From Syntrophobacter sp. SbD1 (GTDB lineage: Bacteria; Desulfobacterota; Syntrophobacteria; Syntrophobacterales; Syntrophobacteraceae): 42,194 bases of DNA. Shown here one piece after another: positions 25,049 to 33,842 of this stretch. The position numbers and the translations under genes are program-made. The notes below the pieces were generated by a model. It ran no database searches. It was given only the letters and a program-made list of their open reading frames with translations, and was not told where the DNA came from. The stretch covers positions 1 to 42,194 of the forward strand of contig OMOE01000145.1 in the NCBI GenBank assembly GCA_900290365.1. The letters are read 5' to 3'. Each line of letters opens with the position of its first letter. Position 1 is the first letter of the stretch.

Positions 25049-26263
25049 TTATAATACCCCTGACGCCTCAAGAACCTTTCTAAAGGTATTATCATCTACG
25101 TAGATATCATCCCCCATGCCCCACATATCATCCCGCACGCATTCACCGGAACCCAATATGAACCAGTATCGAGCGCCAATCCAGTTGCTGAGTGCCCAAT
25201 AACAACAGTTTATATATGATGGTGCAAATATCTCAATAATTAAAGTGCCGGGGTTGCAGAAGACGAGATTGGTCAAGCCGGCACCATGCGGTGCAATTAT
25301 GATTTCAGCTGATTGAAACGTGGCCGCCTGTTCCGCGACAGTTAGTGCTCCCAACACTACGGTCTCAAAACCTAAACCTTGCAAATATGCTTCGAGCTCG
25401 CTTTCATGAACGACCTTTCGATATTGCGCATCCCCCCGACTGACATATATACGCTTATGACCGTTTCGCCCAGCGTTCAGCGCGGATTTGTCAGGCAAAA
25501 ACGTCTCCCTCAGGAATTCGCAGACCCATAAAGGCATCTCACTCATGCGACTTGGCCGTGACGGCAAGAGCAGCCTGTCAACTTGAATATGTGTATCAGG
25601 CCGGCACTGCAAAACTCGACTGACGGGGACATTCAGTTTTTCGAGTGTTTCAGTTTGGAATTGTGCCAGAATTTTATTGATAAAGAATGTCTCAATGCCT
25701 TTGAGCTTAACACCGGCTTTTTCCATCAAAACGAGGCGGGGCAGGACTTGGAACATCCAGTGGAAATAGTTATGTCCGCCGAGCGATGTCAACAGCAGTG
25801 CCTCCCCTTTAAGATATGTAAGCGCCGGCAGCTTAAGGCGCTGAAATACGGAATTGCTTCCCCCGTCTCCGGCAATTACCGTATCGATGTCGAGTGACAC
25901 GTCTCCAAGCAGGGCGTCATCGGGTGCAATGACACAGCCATCTGCCCCGAAAACGCGGGCGTTTGGGATTGTTGAGAAGAACGTAGCAGGTGATTCCGAT
26001 GGAGGTGTGCTCACAGCCTGCGATTGACGCCAGATTTGGTATTGCCATGCGTCGGATCGGTAGATAGTCGATGGCTCGCTGCGACAAATATTCGAAGGAG
26101 CGTGGATAATCTCACAAGATGCTTTCGCTTTCACGTTACGTGAGTTCCACTTTTTTACCCAATTTGGCGTCTCACTGGCGAATCGCCGCGGAGGGCCGAC
26201 AAAAGCCGAAGAAACAGGAAGCATGTGAAGCAGTTTCAAGAGTGCTCCCTTGGAATATCTCAT
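25049..26263 (-). CDS. GT61 family glycosyltransferase
   Basis: The C-terminal 250 residues carry GT61 (DUF563) features: 'GGHNYFHWMFQVLPRL', 'KRIYVSR', 'FETVVLG.LTVAEQAATFQSAEIIIAPHGAGLTNLVFC', and 'EIFAPSYINCCYWALS'. GT61 enzymes make capsule, cell-wall or glycoprotein glycans. The open frame extends to 26404, but its first ~35 codons are the tail of an IS630 transposase remnant. I therefore start at ATG 26263 (MRYSKGALL), giving 404 residues. No strong ribosome binding site is visible there, so the start is uncertain and translation from the fused frame cannot be excluded. It lies 108 bases upstream of the two-domain glycosyltransferase on the same strand. Confidence 0.78.
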   Translation of the reverse strand: MRYSKGALLKLLHMLPVSSAFVGPPRRFASETPNWVKKWNSRNVKAKASCEIIHAPSNICRSEPSTIYRSDAWQYQIWRQSQAVSTPPSESPATFFSTIPNARVFGADGCVIAPDDALLGDVSLDIDTVIAGDGGSNSVFQRLKLPALTYLKGEALLLTSLGGHNYFHWMFQVLPRLVLMEKAGVKLKGIETFFINKILAQFQTETLEKLNVPVSRVLQCRPDTHIQVDRLLLPSRPSRMSEMPLWVCEFLRETFLPDKSALNAGRNGHKRIYVSRGDAQYRKVVHESELEAYLQGLGFETVVLGALTVAEQAATFQSAEIIIAPHGAGLTNLVFCNPGTLIIEIFAPSYINCCYWALSNWIGARYWFILGSGECVRDDMWGMGDDIYVDDNTFRKVLEASGVL

Positions 26264-26311
26264 CAATTTATCTTTAAAATATTTAAGAACGGACACGATA
26301 GCAGTTCCACA

Positions 26312-26565
26312 CTGCGGTCTTCCTCTTCGGGGGATATCCCTCAAACCTTTGAGACCGCTCTCCACAAAGCGCTTGCGCCATTTCAAACAACTCTGAAAGC
26401 TCAATCCGACTTTGCTTCATTGTCCTTGAGGCTCATGCCGGCCGCAGCGCACGGAATGACCTGAGCTCTTTTGGCCAGACGCTGTTCGGTTTTCCCGGCG
26501 GCAACCCAGATCATCAAAGTAGAATGCTGTTCGTCCGTCAGTTCAATTTTTGAAGGTTTTCTCAT
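26312..26565 (-). mobile_element. IS630-family transposase, N-terminal fragment with frameshift
   Basis: The ATG at 26565 has GGAGGG seven bases upstream and starts 'MRKPSKIELTDEQ', with a helix-turn-helix typical of IS630 transposases ('GMSLKD.EAKS'). The frame ends at TGA 26401-26403, while the next frame continues the domain as 'LSFQSCLKWRKRFVESGLKG' and 'DIPRRGRPQ'. One missing G (GGATTG for GGGATTG) at about 26405 explains the shift. Similarity stops after about 26312. The whole DDE catalytic domain is missing, so the element is dead. It directly abuts the GT61 gene and is a scar of a past insertion or recombination. Confidence 0.8.
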
Positions 26566-26922
26566 ATTGCCCTCCCATTGGGACGACATTATATGCAACT
26601 ATTTAAGGAATGCAACACTAGCTATGCGGCTTATTCCCGGATTACGAGAACGAGATTAAGCGGCGCGATTCTTCCACACCCCGAAAATTTCGCAGGGTGT
26701 AGTGCGGACACGAATTCCAGAGTATCATGGGTTGATCGATTAGCGGTTAGCTGTCGAGCAATTAGCTGCCTTCTTTTGCCTTTCTGAAGAAGTTGCTATA
26801 TCTCTCCTCGTCCTTGAAAGAATGAAGTGTTGAAATGCGCAAGCTATTCAAATCATAGTGAAAACAATGCGGTCATGCTGTTCCTGTGACAGAATCACTA
26901 ATGCGCACTGAATTCCTAAGGT
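26566..26922. other. Intergenic stretch, outer flank of the IS630 fragment
   Basis: No gene is supported in these 357 bases. The first 60 bases probably include the left end of the IS630 element, but I could not fix a terminal inverted repeat because the other end is lost. AGCGGTTAGCTG and GCAATTAGCTG (26741-26770) form an imperfect short direct repeat. Confidence 0.35.
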
Positions 26923-27561
26923 TTACATAGAAGAGATCGAATTGACGACTTGATCTGTGGTCACAATAGCGCTGGCGTAATTCGGGATATTGACGTCGAG
27001 AGCAGCGTGCATTTCCTCATCCGAGTAATCCGCGGTCGCGTCTTTTACCATTGCGACCTCGTAGCCAAGCTCAGCGGCATAACGAACAGTTGCCTCCACA
27101 CACGTGTGTGCTATGAGCCCCATGACGATGAGCTTATGGATGCCGTGTTTCTTGAGTTGCAAATCCAAATCCGTGTTGGCGAAACCACTGGAACCCCAAT
27201 GCTCCAGGGCCACGATTTCGCCCGGTTGAGGCTCGAACTCGCGGCAGATCTCGCCACCCCACGTGCCGTATTCGAAGCTCTTATGCAACCAGGCCGCCTT
27301 CTGGACGGGCGCAATGTACTTCCAGGTCTCGTAGTCGCCTGGGCGGTAGCGATGATGCAGCGCATAGAAAACATGAAGCTCAGCCTCTCGCGCAGCATTC
27401 AGGACTCGCAACATATGAAGAACACAGTCATTTGCTTCTGCGATGGCCCGAATTCGGTCCCATATCTTGCCACCTTCCGAAATGAAATCGTTATAGGGAT
27501 CGATGGCGAGAAGTGCGGTGATCCCTTTGTCATATTTCGGCTGGATGCTGTTTATAATCAC
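26923..27561 (-). CDS. Isochorismatase-like cysteine hydrolase
   Basis: A 212-residue cysteine hydrolase of the isochorismatase superfamily. The catalytic Asp is D21 in LLAIDPYNDF and the nucleophile is C154 in GLIAHTCVEAT. Where many members have Lys, this one has 'LEHWGSSGFANTDLDLQL', with His near position 120; I recall the EHWGSSGF form as a distinct subfamily. The start is GTG 27561, whose ATG-less overlap (GTGA) with the stop of the upstream gene and AAGG before it indicate translational coupling; the open frame extends to 27801 inside the upstream gene and is a shadow there. Substrate unknown: amidase, isochorismatase or nicotinamidase activity are all possible. Confidence 0.85.
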   Translation of the reverse strand: MIINSIQPKYDKGITALLAIDPYNDFISEGGKIWDRIRAIAEANDCVLHMLRVLNAAREAELHVFYALHHRYRPGDYETWKYIAPVQKAAWLHKSFEYGTWGGEICREFEPQPGEIVALEHWGSSGFANTDLDLQLKKHGIHKLIVMGLIAHTCVEATVRYAAELGYEVAMVKDATADYSDEEMHAALDVNIPNYASAIVTTDQVVNSISSM

Positions 27562-27989
27562 GGCGCCTTCCCTATTATCGCCTTTGCTGTCAAAGCGGTG
27601 ATTATCCCGAACGGCAGATTTACCAGCAGCAGGTAGACTGCGAACATCGGTCCGCCCCGCTGAAGCCCGAAAAACCCAGCGCCGCTCATCGGCAGGAAGA
27701 TTGTGAACAGCGCCAGCACCGGTACCAGGAAGTATAGAAGACCGAAGAGGTACAGCCGCTTCCAGACGGACTTTATAAGAAGCCCGAACGGGATACCCCA
27801 CAGTCCGCCCCAGAAGAGCGGCCTGTATACATCCGGAGGGCTCAAGGATATCGGATTCTTTACCCCGAATGCCGCGCTAAGCCCCAACGCAAACAGGATA
27901 CGGCCGAAAAGCAGCACTGCCAGTGCGCCTATAACCCCCGCCGCGAAGCAGATTGCCACCCGCTGTATCAGGGTCAAACCTTTTTCCAT
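27558..27989 (-). CDS. Small four-helix membrane protein of unknown function
   Basis: A 143-residue hydrophobic protein with about four membrane segments (residues ~10-35, 58-72, 80-98 and 112-138). The loops contain 'VKNPISLSPPDVYRPLFWGGLWGIPFGL' and 'MSGAGFFGLQRGGPMF', Gly/Pro-rich motifs that I have seen in conserved hypothetical membrane proteins but cannot assign. Its TGA overlaps the GTG of the cysteine hydrolase by four bases, so the two are made together. It might move or sense the substrate of that hydrolase; this is inference from position only. Confidence 0.75.
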   Translation of the reverse strand: MEKGLTLIQRVAICFAAGVIGALAVLLFGRILFALGLSAAFGVKNPISLSPPDVYRPLFWGGLWGIPFGLLIKSVWKRLYLFGLLYFLVPVLALFTIFLPMSGAGFFGLQRGGPMFAVYLLLVNLPFGIITALTAKAIIGKAP

Positions 27990-28088
27990 GACGTTTCAAA
28001 CCCTTCTTATTTAATTATACCGCCAGGAGGTTTTGCAGAGGGTTGTCAGCCTATATCACCATGCTCATACTGGAATCCAGGCTTGAAG

Positions 28089-28787
28089 TTATCCCGCATC
28101 AACTCTCCTAAACGCTTTTGCCCTCTCAATGATTTTGGGGATAAAGAACGAAAAGGCAAAAAGACCAAGTGAGAAGAATACCTTCCAGCTAACCAACCCT
28201 CTCCATTCGCCGCTTGCCCATACGTCCCTGACCGTGCCAACAAAAAAAGCAAAAATGAAGGTCCCGACGATAATACCCAGCGCCGTCCCGGAAAAATAAT
28301 CCCGGAAACGCACACGGGTCAGCCCCATTCCAAAGTTCATGGGTGTAAACGGGAAGTAGACAAGGCGCAGGTAGAGGACTGTGGCAAAGCCGTTTCGCTC
28401 GATGGCCTCATCATATTTCCTCAGCCTGTCGCCGATGAGTGATGCTGCAAAATCCCGTCCCAGGTACCGCCCGATAAAGAATGCCAGGCTCGATCCGAGC
28501 ATGGCCCCCACCCAGACGTAGAGAAAGCCGAAATAGGGACCGAAGATGGCCGCCCCCAGGGTGGTGAGGAGGGTTCCCGGCACAAAAAGACATACCCCTG
28601 CCGCGTACACGATTATGAATGCCAGTGGGGCCAGCAATCCCGCGTTCTCCAAAAAGTAGCCCAATTTTTCGGCGGTAAGGAATTCTTTCACCGGCGTAAA
28701 GCGAACAATGACCACGGCCGTGATTACGAAAAGAACCAACGCGGCCGCCTTTATCTCTGCTCCCATTTGTTTTTCACGAGATTCCAT
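28089..28787 (-). CDS. TVP38/TMEM64 family membrane protein
   Basis: A 232-residue membrane protein of the VTT/DedA superfamily. Diagnostic motifs are 'FVPGTLLTTLGAAIFGP.FGFLYVWVGAMLGSSLAFFIGRYLGRD' and the second half 'LRLVYFPFTPMNFGMGLTRVRFRDYFSGTALG'. About six membrane segments are present. Such proteins are thought to act as lipid scramblases or proton-linked transporters. It starts seven bases after the end of the MerA-like flavoprotein gene. Pairing of TVP38 with MerA-like disulfide reductases, sometimes as fusions, is a known arrangement, so a joint role is likely. An in-frame ATG 21 bases downstream could also be the start. Confidence 0.88.
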   Translation of the reverse strand: MESREKQMGAEIKAAALVLFVITAVVIVRFTPVKEFLTAEKLGYFLENAGLLAPLAFIIVYAAGVCLFVPGTLLTTLGAAIFGPYFGFLYVWVGAMLGSSLAFFIGRYLGRDFAASLIGDRLRKYDEAIERNGFATVLYLRLVYFPFTPMNFGMGLTRVRFRDYFSGTALGIIVGTFIFAFFVGTVRDVWASGEWRGLVSWKVFFSLGLFAFSFFIPKIIERAKAFRRVDAG

Positions 28788-28793
28788 GACAAA

Positions 28794-30388
28794 CTAGGCC
28801 TTTAAGCCTTGGGGCCTCTTAGCGGACCCGTGCCCAATATTTTTTAGCTGCTCCATAAAATTCCACCGTCTCGCGGCAAGCCACCATCGCAGAACTGACT
28901 TTGCAAATGGAGTCAATCGAGTGCTGTTATACTCATCGGCCACCTGCCTGATGGCCTCAGCCTGAGTCGGATAAGGGTGGGGCACGTTGGCTATGGTCTT
29001 GAGGCCAAGCCCTCCCACTATGGCAAGACTGATTTCACTGATCATATCGCCTGCATGACGTGCCACAATAGTGGCCCCGAGGATCTTGTCGGTGCCCCGT
29101 TTCACATGCCCCTTCACAAATCCCTCTTCCTCTCCGTCTATAATGGCCCGATCGACTTGATTCAGAGGTCTGATGAGTGTGTCCAAAGCAACGCCTTTCT
29201 CCTCAGCGTCACTTTCATATATCCCAACGTGAGCGATCTCCGGATCGGTATAGGTGCACCAGGGAATGTGAAGCGTGCTCAGTTTCTTCCTGCCCATAAA
29301 GAGTGCATTCTGAATCACAATGCGAGCGGTGGCGTCTGCCATGTGAGTGAATTTATACTTAAGGCAGATGTCTCCGGCAGCATAGATTCGAGGGTTTGTT
29401 GTTTGAAGATAATCATTCACTTTGACCCCGTCTTTCCTGTCGTATTCGACCCCGGCAGCCTCAAGATTGAGCCCCTCGACATTTGGGGCACGCCCAACGC
29501 CAAGGAGAATCTCATCCACAATCAAACTCTCTAATTGACCGTCTCGCTCGTAGGTGATCAGCTTTCCCTGCTGGGTGGGAGTTACTTTTGTGGGGCGGGT
29601 GTTGAAGATAAGCTCAATGCCTTCCCTGAGAAAAGCCCTCTGTAGTATTGCGGCGGCGTCTTCATCTTCACGATCTAAGAGATGGTCAGGCCCCTGAAAA
29701 ATGAACACTTGCGATCCCAGCCGTTGGAAGGCTTGGGGCAGTTCGGATCCAAGCGGGCCGCCCCCGATGACGGCAATCCGTCCGGGCCGCTCCGTCAGAG
29801 AAAAAACCGTTTCATTAGTGAGGTATCCCGCTTCTCTAAGGCCCTCGATCGGCAGTTCTACCGCTCGTGCTCCTGTTGCGATTGCAGCCTTAGTGAAGTG
29901 AAGAGCTGTGTCTCTCACAATGACAGAATCCGGTCCGGTGAATTGAGCCCCCCCAGAAACACGTCGACTCCCAGATCCTTAAACCGCTTGACTGAATCGT
30001 GGTAGCTGAGTCCCGACCGCAGTCGTCTCATGCGCTCCATAACGGCGGGGAAATTCACTTCGGCCGTATCGTTCAGGTTGACGCCAAATCCGGCGGCAGC
30101 ACTGATATCCGCAACGGCGCGTGATGAGCGAATGATGGATTTGGATGGAACGCATCCTACGTTAAGGCAATCGCCGCCAAGGAGGTACTTTTCTACGAGA
30201 GCGACCCTGGCTCCCAGCCCTGCTGCACCTGCCGCGGTTACCAGACCGGCAGTGCCGGCTCCAATGACTACGAGATCATAGCGGCCGGAAGGTTCCGGGT
30301 TCCTCCATTCAGGTGGATGGAGGTTGCCAACCAAAACGCTGTTGTACTGGTCCATTGGCAGAACTTGTGGCGCGGTATCCGCTTTCAT
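28794..30388 (-). pseudogene. MerA-like FAD-dependent disulfide oxidoreductase, frameshifted
   Basis: The gene begins at ATG 30388 after GGGAGAG. The N-terminal part has the FAD motif 'DLVVIGAGTAGL' and the redox-active pair in 'GGDCLNVGCVPSK'. That frame stops at about 29915 after the seven-C (minus-strand G) run at 29948-29954. Adding one G gives a seamless continuation (FLGGAQFTGPDSVIVRDTALHF) in the next frame to the stop at 28794. The continuation holds the NAD motif 'IAVIGGGPLGSE', 'YAAGDI' and the dimerisation-domain motif 'HPYPTQAEA'. The full length would be about 530 residues. There is no C-terminal Cys pair of true mercuric reductases, so mercury is not indicated. The lesion is in a homopolymer, so sequence error is possible. 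It is cotranscribed with the TVP38 gene. Confidence 0.88.
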
Positions 30389-30859
30389 CTGACTCTCCCT
30401 GGCTGAAATCGCTGACCTGCAAGAGTGCGTACAGTAAGCTTATACACTCTGGCTATTCACCCGGTAACCAGACACATTTTGGTTAGCCTTGACACACCGT
30501 ATCTTCAGCACCTTTTATCGGGGCGGTTGCCACCAAAGTGAGGTGAAATTTATTTTCATACTTTTTACGGTAAGAAGCAGTGTAATGGTCGTCAATAATG
30601 TAAAGATTTCGGGCAACTGCAGAACAAATATTGAAGCCTGCCACGATCCACCTCAGGCTCCTTCCTTGCTCTTGCCGTATCGAAGCCTATAGACAAATCC
30701 CACAAGAGAATGCATCGGATCAAGCGTCAACATGGTCAGGTTAAAAATTATTGTAGAAAGCTGCGGGAAGGAGTAGCTTACGGCCGCCATTTTGTTTCCA
30801 TTGCTAAACAGAAAAGCAGTTTTCGAGAAAGACATCGCTGCCACCGGGAGTGATTTTTT
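30389..30859. other. Intergenic stretch between divergent MerA-like and SulP genes
   Basis: These 471 bases separate two genes pointing away from each other, so two promoters are expected, but none is clear. A minus-strand frame ending at 30653 (45 codons from an ATG at about 30790, with GGAA before it) encodes a hydrophobic, basic-ended peptide; it has no recognisable family and I do not claim it as a gene. GGGAG at about 30847 is the ribosome binding site of the SulP gene. Confidence 0.4.
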
Positions 30860-32551
30860 ATGAAATATGCAGCCACCGTTACCTCATCGATCTTTGCGCC
30901 CTTATGGATCGACACTTCCACGTTCAAATCCGATTTGATGGCCGGTATCACGGTTTCACTGGTCGCCATTCCGCAATCGCTGGCCTATGCCCGATTGGCC
31001 GGCGTACCCGCCTATTACGGCCTGTATGCCGCGTTGATCCCCACAATCATCGGCGCCATGTTCGGATCCTCGCGTCAGCTTTCCACCGGTCCGGTCGCCA
31101 TGACCTCATTGCTGTCCGCGGCCAGCGTTGCACCGCTGGCCGCCGCGGACACCGAATTGTTCTACTCCTATGTGATCCTGCTGGCATTGCTCTCTGGTCT
31201 GTTTCAAATCCTGATGGGCGTATTTCGGATCGGGGCGGTTCTCAACTTCCTTTCGCACCCGGTCCTGATGGGCTTTATCAATGCCGCCGCCCTAATCATC
31301 GGACTGGCGCAACTACCGACCTTGCTGGGCATACCGGCCCCGCATTCATCGCATTTTTTGCTCGACATCCTGCAGGTGATCGAACATATCAACACGATGC
31401 ACGCCTTGTCATTGGGCTTTGGCGTTACGGCGATTTTGATGATTGTGGCGCTTAAGAAATACGCCCCCAAACTGCCCGGCGTGCTCATCACCGTGGCTGC
31501 GCTGACCTGGGTCAGCCACGCTATAGGTTTTGCAGACATAGGCGGAAAGGTGGTAGGCGCCATCCCGAAAGGGTTGCCCAGCTTCAGCATTCCGACCCTG
31601 GACTGGCATATGGCGATGTCTCTGGTGCCGGCCGCCTTCATTATCGCCCTGGTCAGCTTCATGGAAGCGATGTCCAGTTCCAAGGTCATCGCCAACAATA
31701 CCCGCGTGCACTGGGATGAGAACAAAGAACTCGTCGGGCAGGGACTGGCCAAGGTGGCCGCCGCTTTCTGCCACTCCATACCGGTCAGCGGATCGTTCTC
31801 ACGCTCGGCACTCAATCTGGCTTCCAATGCACGCACCGGATTGTCCTCCGTGATTTCAGCCATCTGCGTGCTGCTCACTCTGCTTTTTCTCACGCCGCTG
31901 CTCTATCACCTGCCCAAGCCGGTACTGGCGGCAATCATCATGGTGGCGGTAGTGGGCCTGATCAATTTCCCTGTCATGCTGCGTGCCTGGCGCGTCAGCC
32001 GTGACGATGGCATCGCCTCGGTTGCGACCTTTGCCGCCACACTGGCATTCTCCCCCAATATCCAGAATGGCATTCTGATCGGCATCGGTCTTTCCCTGGG
32101 GTTGATGTTGTATCGGATGATGCAGCCGCGCATCGCTGAACTGGGCATTCATCAGGACGGAACTCTTGGCGACGCCCAACGCCACAACCTGCCTCCCTTG
32201 CACCGCCGACTGGGCGCCATCCGCTTCGACGGTGCGTTGCGATTCATCAATGTCGCCACATTCGAGAAAGCCGTGCTCGAGATGGAACGGGGCAATCCGG
32301 AGATCGACACGATTCTGGTCTCCTGCGGCGGGATCAACGACCTGGATGCCTCCGGTGTGGACATGCTGTCCAAACTGATCATCAGATTCAAGAGCAACAA
32401 TGTTTGCCTTTGCTTCAGCGGCTTCAAGGGACATGTGCAGGATGTGATTGAAAAAACGGGCCTCAACGATCTGATAGGCAGAGACAATCTTTTCGCTACA
32501 GATCTTTCGGCGGCCACGGAGTTGCGAAGCAGGCTGGAAGCGTCGGCGTGA
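30860..32551 (+). CDS. SulP family anion transporter with STAS domain
   Basis: A 563-residue inner-membrane transporter. The N-terminal motif 'VAIPQSLAYARLAGVPAYYGLYAALIP' and the following 'GSSRQLSTGPVAMTSLL' are hallmarks of SulP/SLC26 proteins. About 12-14 membrane segments follow, with 'SFMEAMSSSKVIA' and 'IPVSGSFSRSALN' in the conserved core. A C-terminal STAS domain (about residues 440-555) ends the protein. SulP proteins carry sulfate, bicarbonate or dicarboxylates; the substrate cannot be read from sequence. Its codon use is more GC-ending than most neighbours and its flanks are non-coding, so it may be a later arrival. It is convergent with the cytidylate-kinase-like gene. Confidence 0.92.
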   Translation: MKYAATVTSSIFAPLWIDTSTFKSDLMAGITVSLVAIPQSLAYARLAGVPAYYGLYAALIPTIIGAMFGSSRQLSTGPVAMTSLLSAASVAPLAAADTELFYSYVILLALLSGLFQILMGVFRIGAVLNFLSHPVLMGFINAAALIIGLAQLPTLLGIPAPHSSHFLLDILQVIEHINTMHALSLGFGVTAILMIVALKKYAPKLPGVLITVAALTWVSHAIGFADIGGKVVGAIPKGLPSFSIPTLDWHMAMSLVPAAFIIALVSFMEAMSSSKVIANNTRVHWDENKELVGQGLAKVAAAFCHSIPVSGSFSRSALNLASNARTGLSSVISAICVLLTLLFLTPLLYHLPKPVLAAIIMVAVVGLINFPVMLRAWRVSRDDGIASVATFAATLAFSPNIQNGILIGIGLSLGLMLYRMMQPRIAELGIHQDGTLGDAQRHNLPPLHRRLGAIRFDGALRFINVATFEKAVLEMERGNPEIDTILVSCGGINDLDASGVDMLSKLIIRFKSNNVCLCFSGFKGHVQDVIEKTGLNDLIGRDNLFATDLSAATELRSRLEASA

Positions 32552-32580
32552 GATCCGATAATTCCGGTGGAGCTTCCTGG

Positions 32581-33477
32581 TTAGGTAAAGATAACGCTGG
32601 GAATAAGTATAACCGAAACCGATGACACCCCATTCATTTTAAGGACTTTGGCTGTAATTTTATCGGCAATCATTGTATCGGTATGGATCGTGAATCGGGC
32701 ATATATCTCGACGGATTTCCTATCGGTGACAACTTCACAATCGGGATAATCGTCATAAAGAGCCGCTTTGATTTCAGCGGCGAGGGCCAGATCTTCGATA
32801 GCCTGTTGGGATTGGTAGGAGGTCTTGAATCTAGGCTTTGTCACGGTTTCACATATGGCATCCGCTGCTTCATCGACTCTCATTTTGCTCATATGAAGCA
32901 CTAGATCATATAAATCGTCATCCGAATTATCCACACCATAAAAATAACGGCTCCAGGCATTGCGTTGATTGTCCTCCCTTTTCAAGGCGCGCATCGCCTG
33001 TCCCCGGCCCAGATTCTTTTCCTTCATCAACAGACGCATACGGTCTTCCAGGTTTACCGTCATCCTCACGTTTAAAAGATGCGAGATGGTTCTGGAGTAA
33101 TATTGCTCCGCAAAACCGGTATAAACCACATTATCGTTTTTGAAATAAGCAAGAATTTTGGCCGTCATCGGGGAGACGCTGCTGGCGAAAAATTGTCCGG
33201 CCAAGCCGTCGTAGACGATGTTGTCATTTTTAAAATGGGCCAGTGTCGCGGCGGCCACACAGGCAACATATTTTTGTTTTCTAGAGAAAAACCGTTCAAG
33301 AAGTGATGGTGCGAAATGAATTGCCCGTTCCAACTTATTTGCAGAGACCTGGAATTTTCGCGAGGCTTCGGAAATCACTTCATGGGAAACCATCATATAG
33401 CCGAGCTGTTGAGCGACTTTGGCGGCTACTTCTTCGCCCCGGCTGAAAGATCCTCTTGAAATTGTAATGACGGCCAT
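32581..33477 (-). CDS. Cytidylate-kinase-like protein with internal duplication and BON-like tail
   Basis: The N-terminus 'MAVITISRGSFSRGEEVAAKVAQQLGY' fits the cytidylate-kinase-like (AAA-type P-loop kinase-fold) family, usually about 200 residues and of unknown function. Here the segment 'LAHFKNDNIVYDGLAGQFF' is followed after a short linker by the similar 'LAYFKNDNVVYTGFAEQYY', where relatives have one copy, so an internal duplication of about 30 residues is present. Downstream 'LEDRMRLLMKEKNLGRGQA', 'RYFYGVDNSDDDLYDLVLHMSKM' are typical. The last ~70 residues (AIEDLALAAEIKAALYDD to the end) resemble a BON-like fold. The ATG follows CAGGGGCA. Whether it still phosphorylates a nucleotide is not clear. 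Confidence 0.75.
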   Translation of the reverse strand: MAVITISRGSFSRGEEVAAKVAQQLGYMMVSHEVISEASRKFQVSANKLERAIHFAPSLLERFFSRKQKYVACVAAATLAHFKNDNIVYDGLAGQFFASSVSPMTAKILAYFKNDNVVYTGFAEQYYSRTISHLLNVRMTVNLEDRMRLLMKEKNLGRGQAMRALKREDNQRNAWSRYFYGVDNSDDDLYDLVLHMSKMRVDEAADAICETVTKPRFKTSYQSQQAIEDLALAAEIKAALYDDYPDCEVVTDRKSVEIYARFTIHTDTMIADKITAKVLKMNGVSSVSVILIPSVIFT

Positions 33478-33842
33478 TTGCCCCTGCAGTAAAGATAAAG
33501 ATATTTAGCAAACCGGCCCGACCGCAATCATGGCCATCTTTGTTCCTTTAAAAGGGAAACCTATTTTTTCCGGCGAAGTATGTCAGGAAAGAGACAGGGA
33601 GTCAATGGGGTAACGTTGGGGACGCCCTTAACTTATTAACTTGACGAACACCTGTCGGTTGATTAATGGAAACATTTAAGGATATAGAATTCCTAATATG
33701 TGTATCAACAGTATTAATATCCGTAATAATTAAGCACGTTGTGGTAGTCCCATGTGTCTTAATAAATAGACCCGAAGAATTTTGGAATAGAATTCCTGGC
33801 ACTCATCAATATAAAAGGATTAGGCTCATGCAAGTGATTGGT
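33478..33842. other. Intergenic AT-rich stretch upstream of the cytidylate-kinase-like gene
   Basis: Some 365 bases with no firmly supported gene. A plus-strand frame from ATG 33666 to 33857 (63 codons) is open but has no ribosome binding site and runs into the end of nfnB. TAGAATTCCT occurs twice, at about 33685 and 33787. The promoter of the cytidylate-kinase-like gene must lie at the left end; I see no clear boxes. Confidence 0.4.

Noticed and set aside
27562..27801. N-terminal extension of the cysteine hydrolase to 27801
   Set aside because: The extension lies wholly inside the membrane-protein gene and is low-complexity; the GTG at 27561 starts exactly where the family begins.
28794..30388. 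Mercury resistance (mer) operon
   Set aside because: The flavoprotein lacks the C-terminal Cys pair and no merR, merT or merP is present; the TVP38 partner points to a different role.
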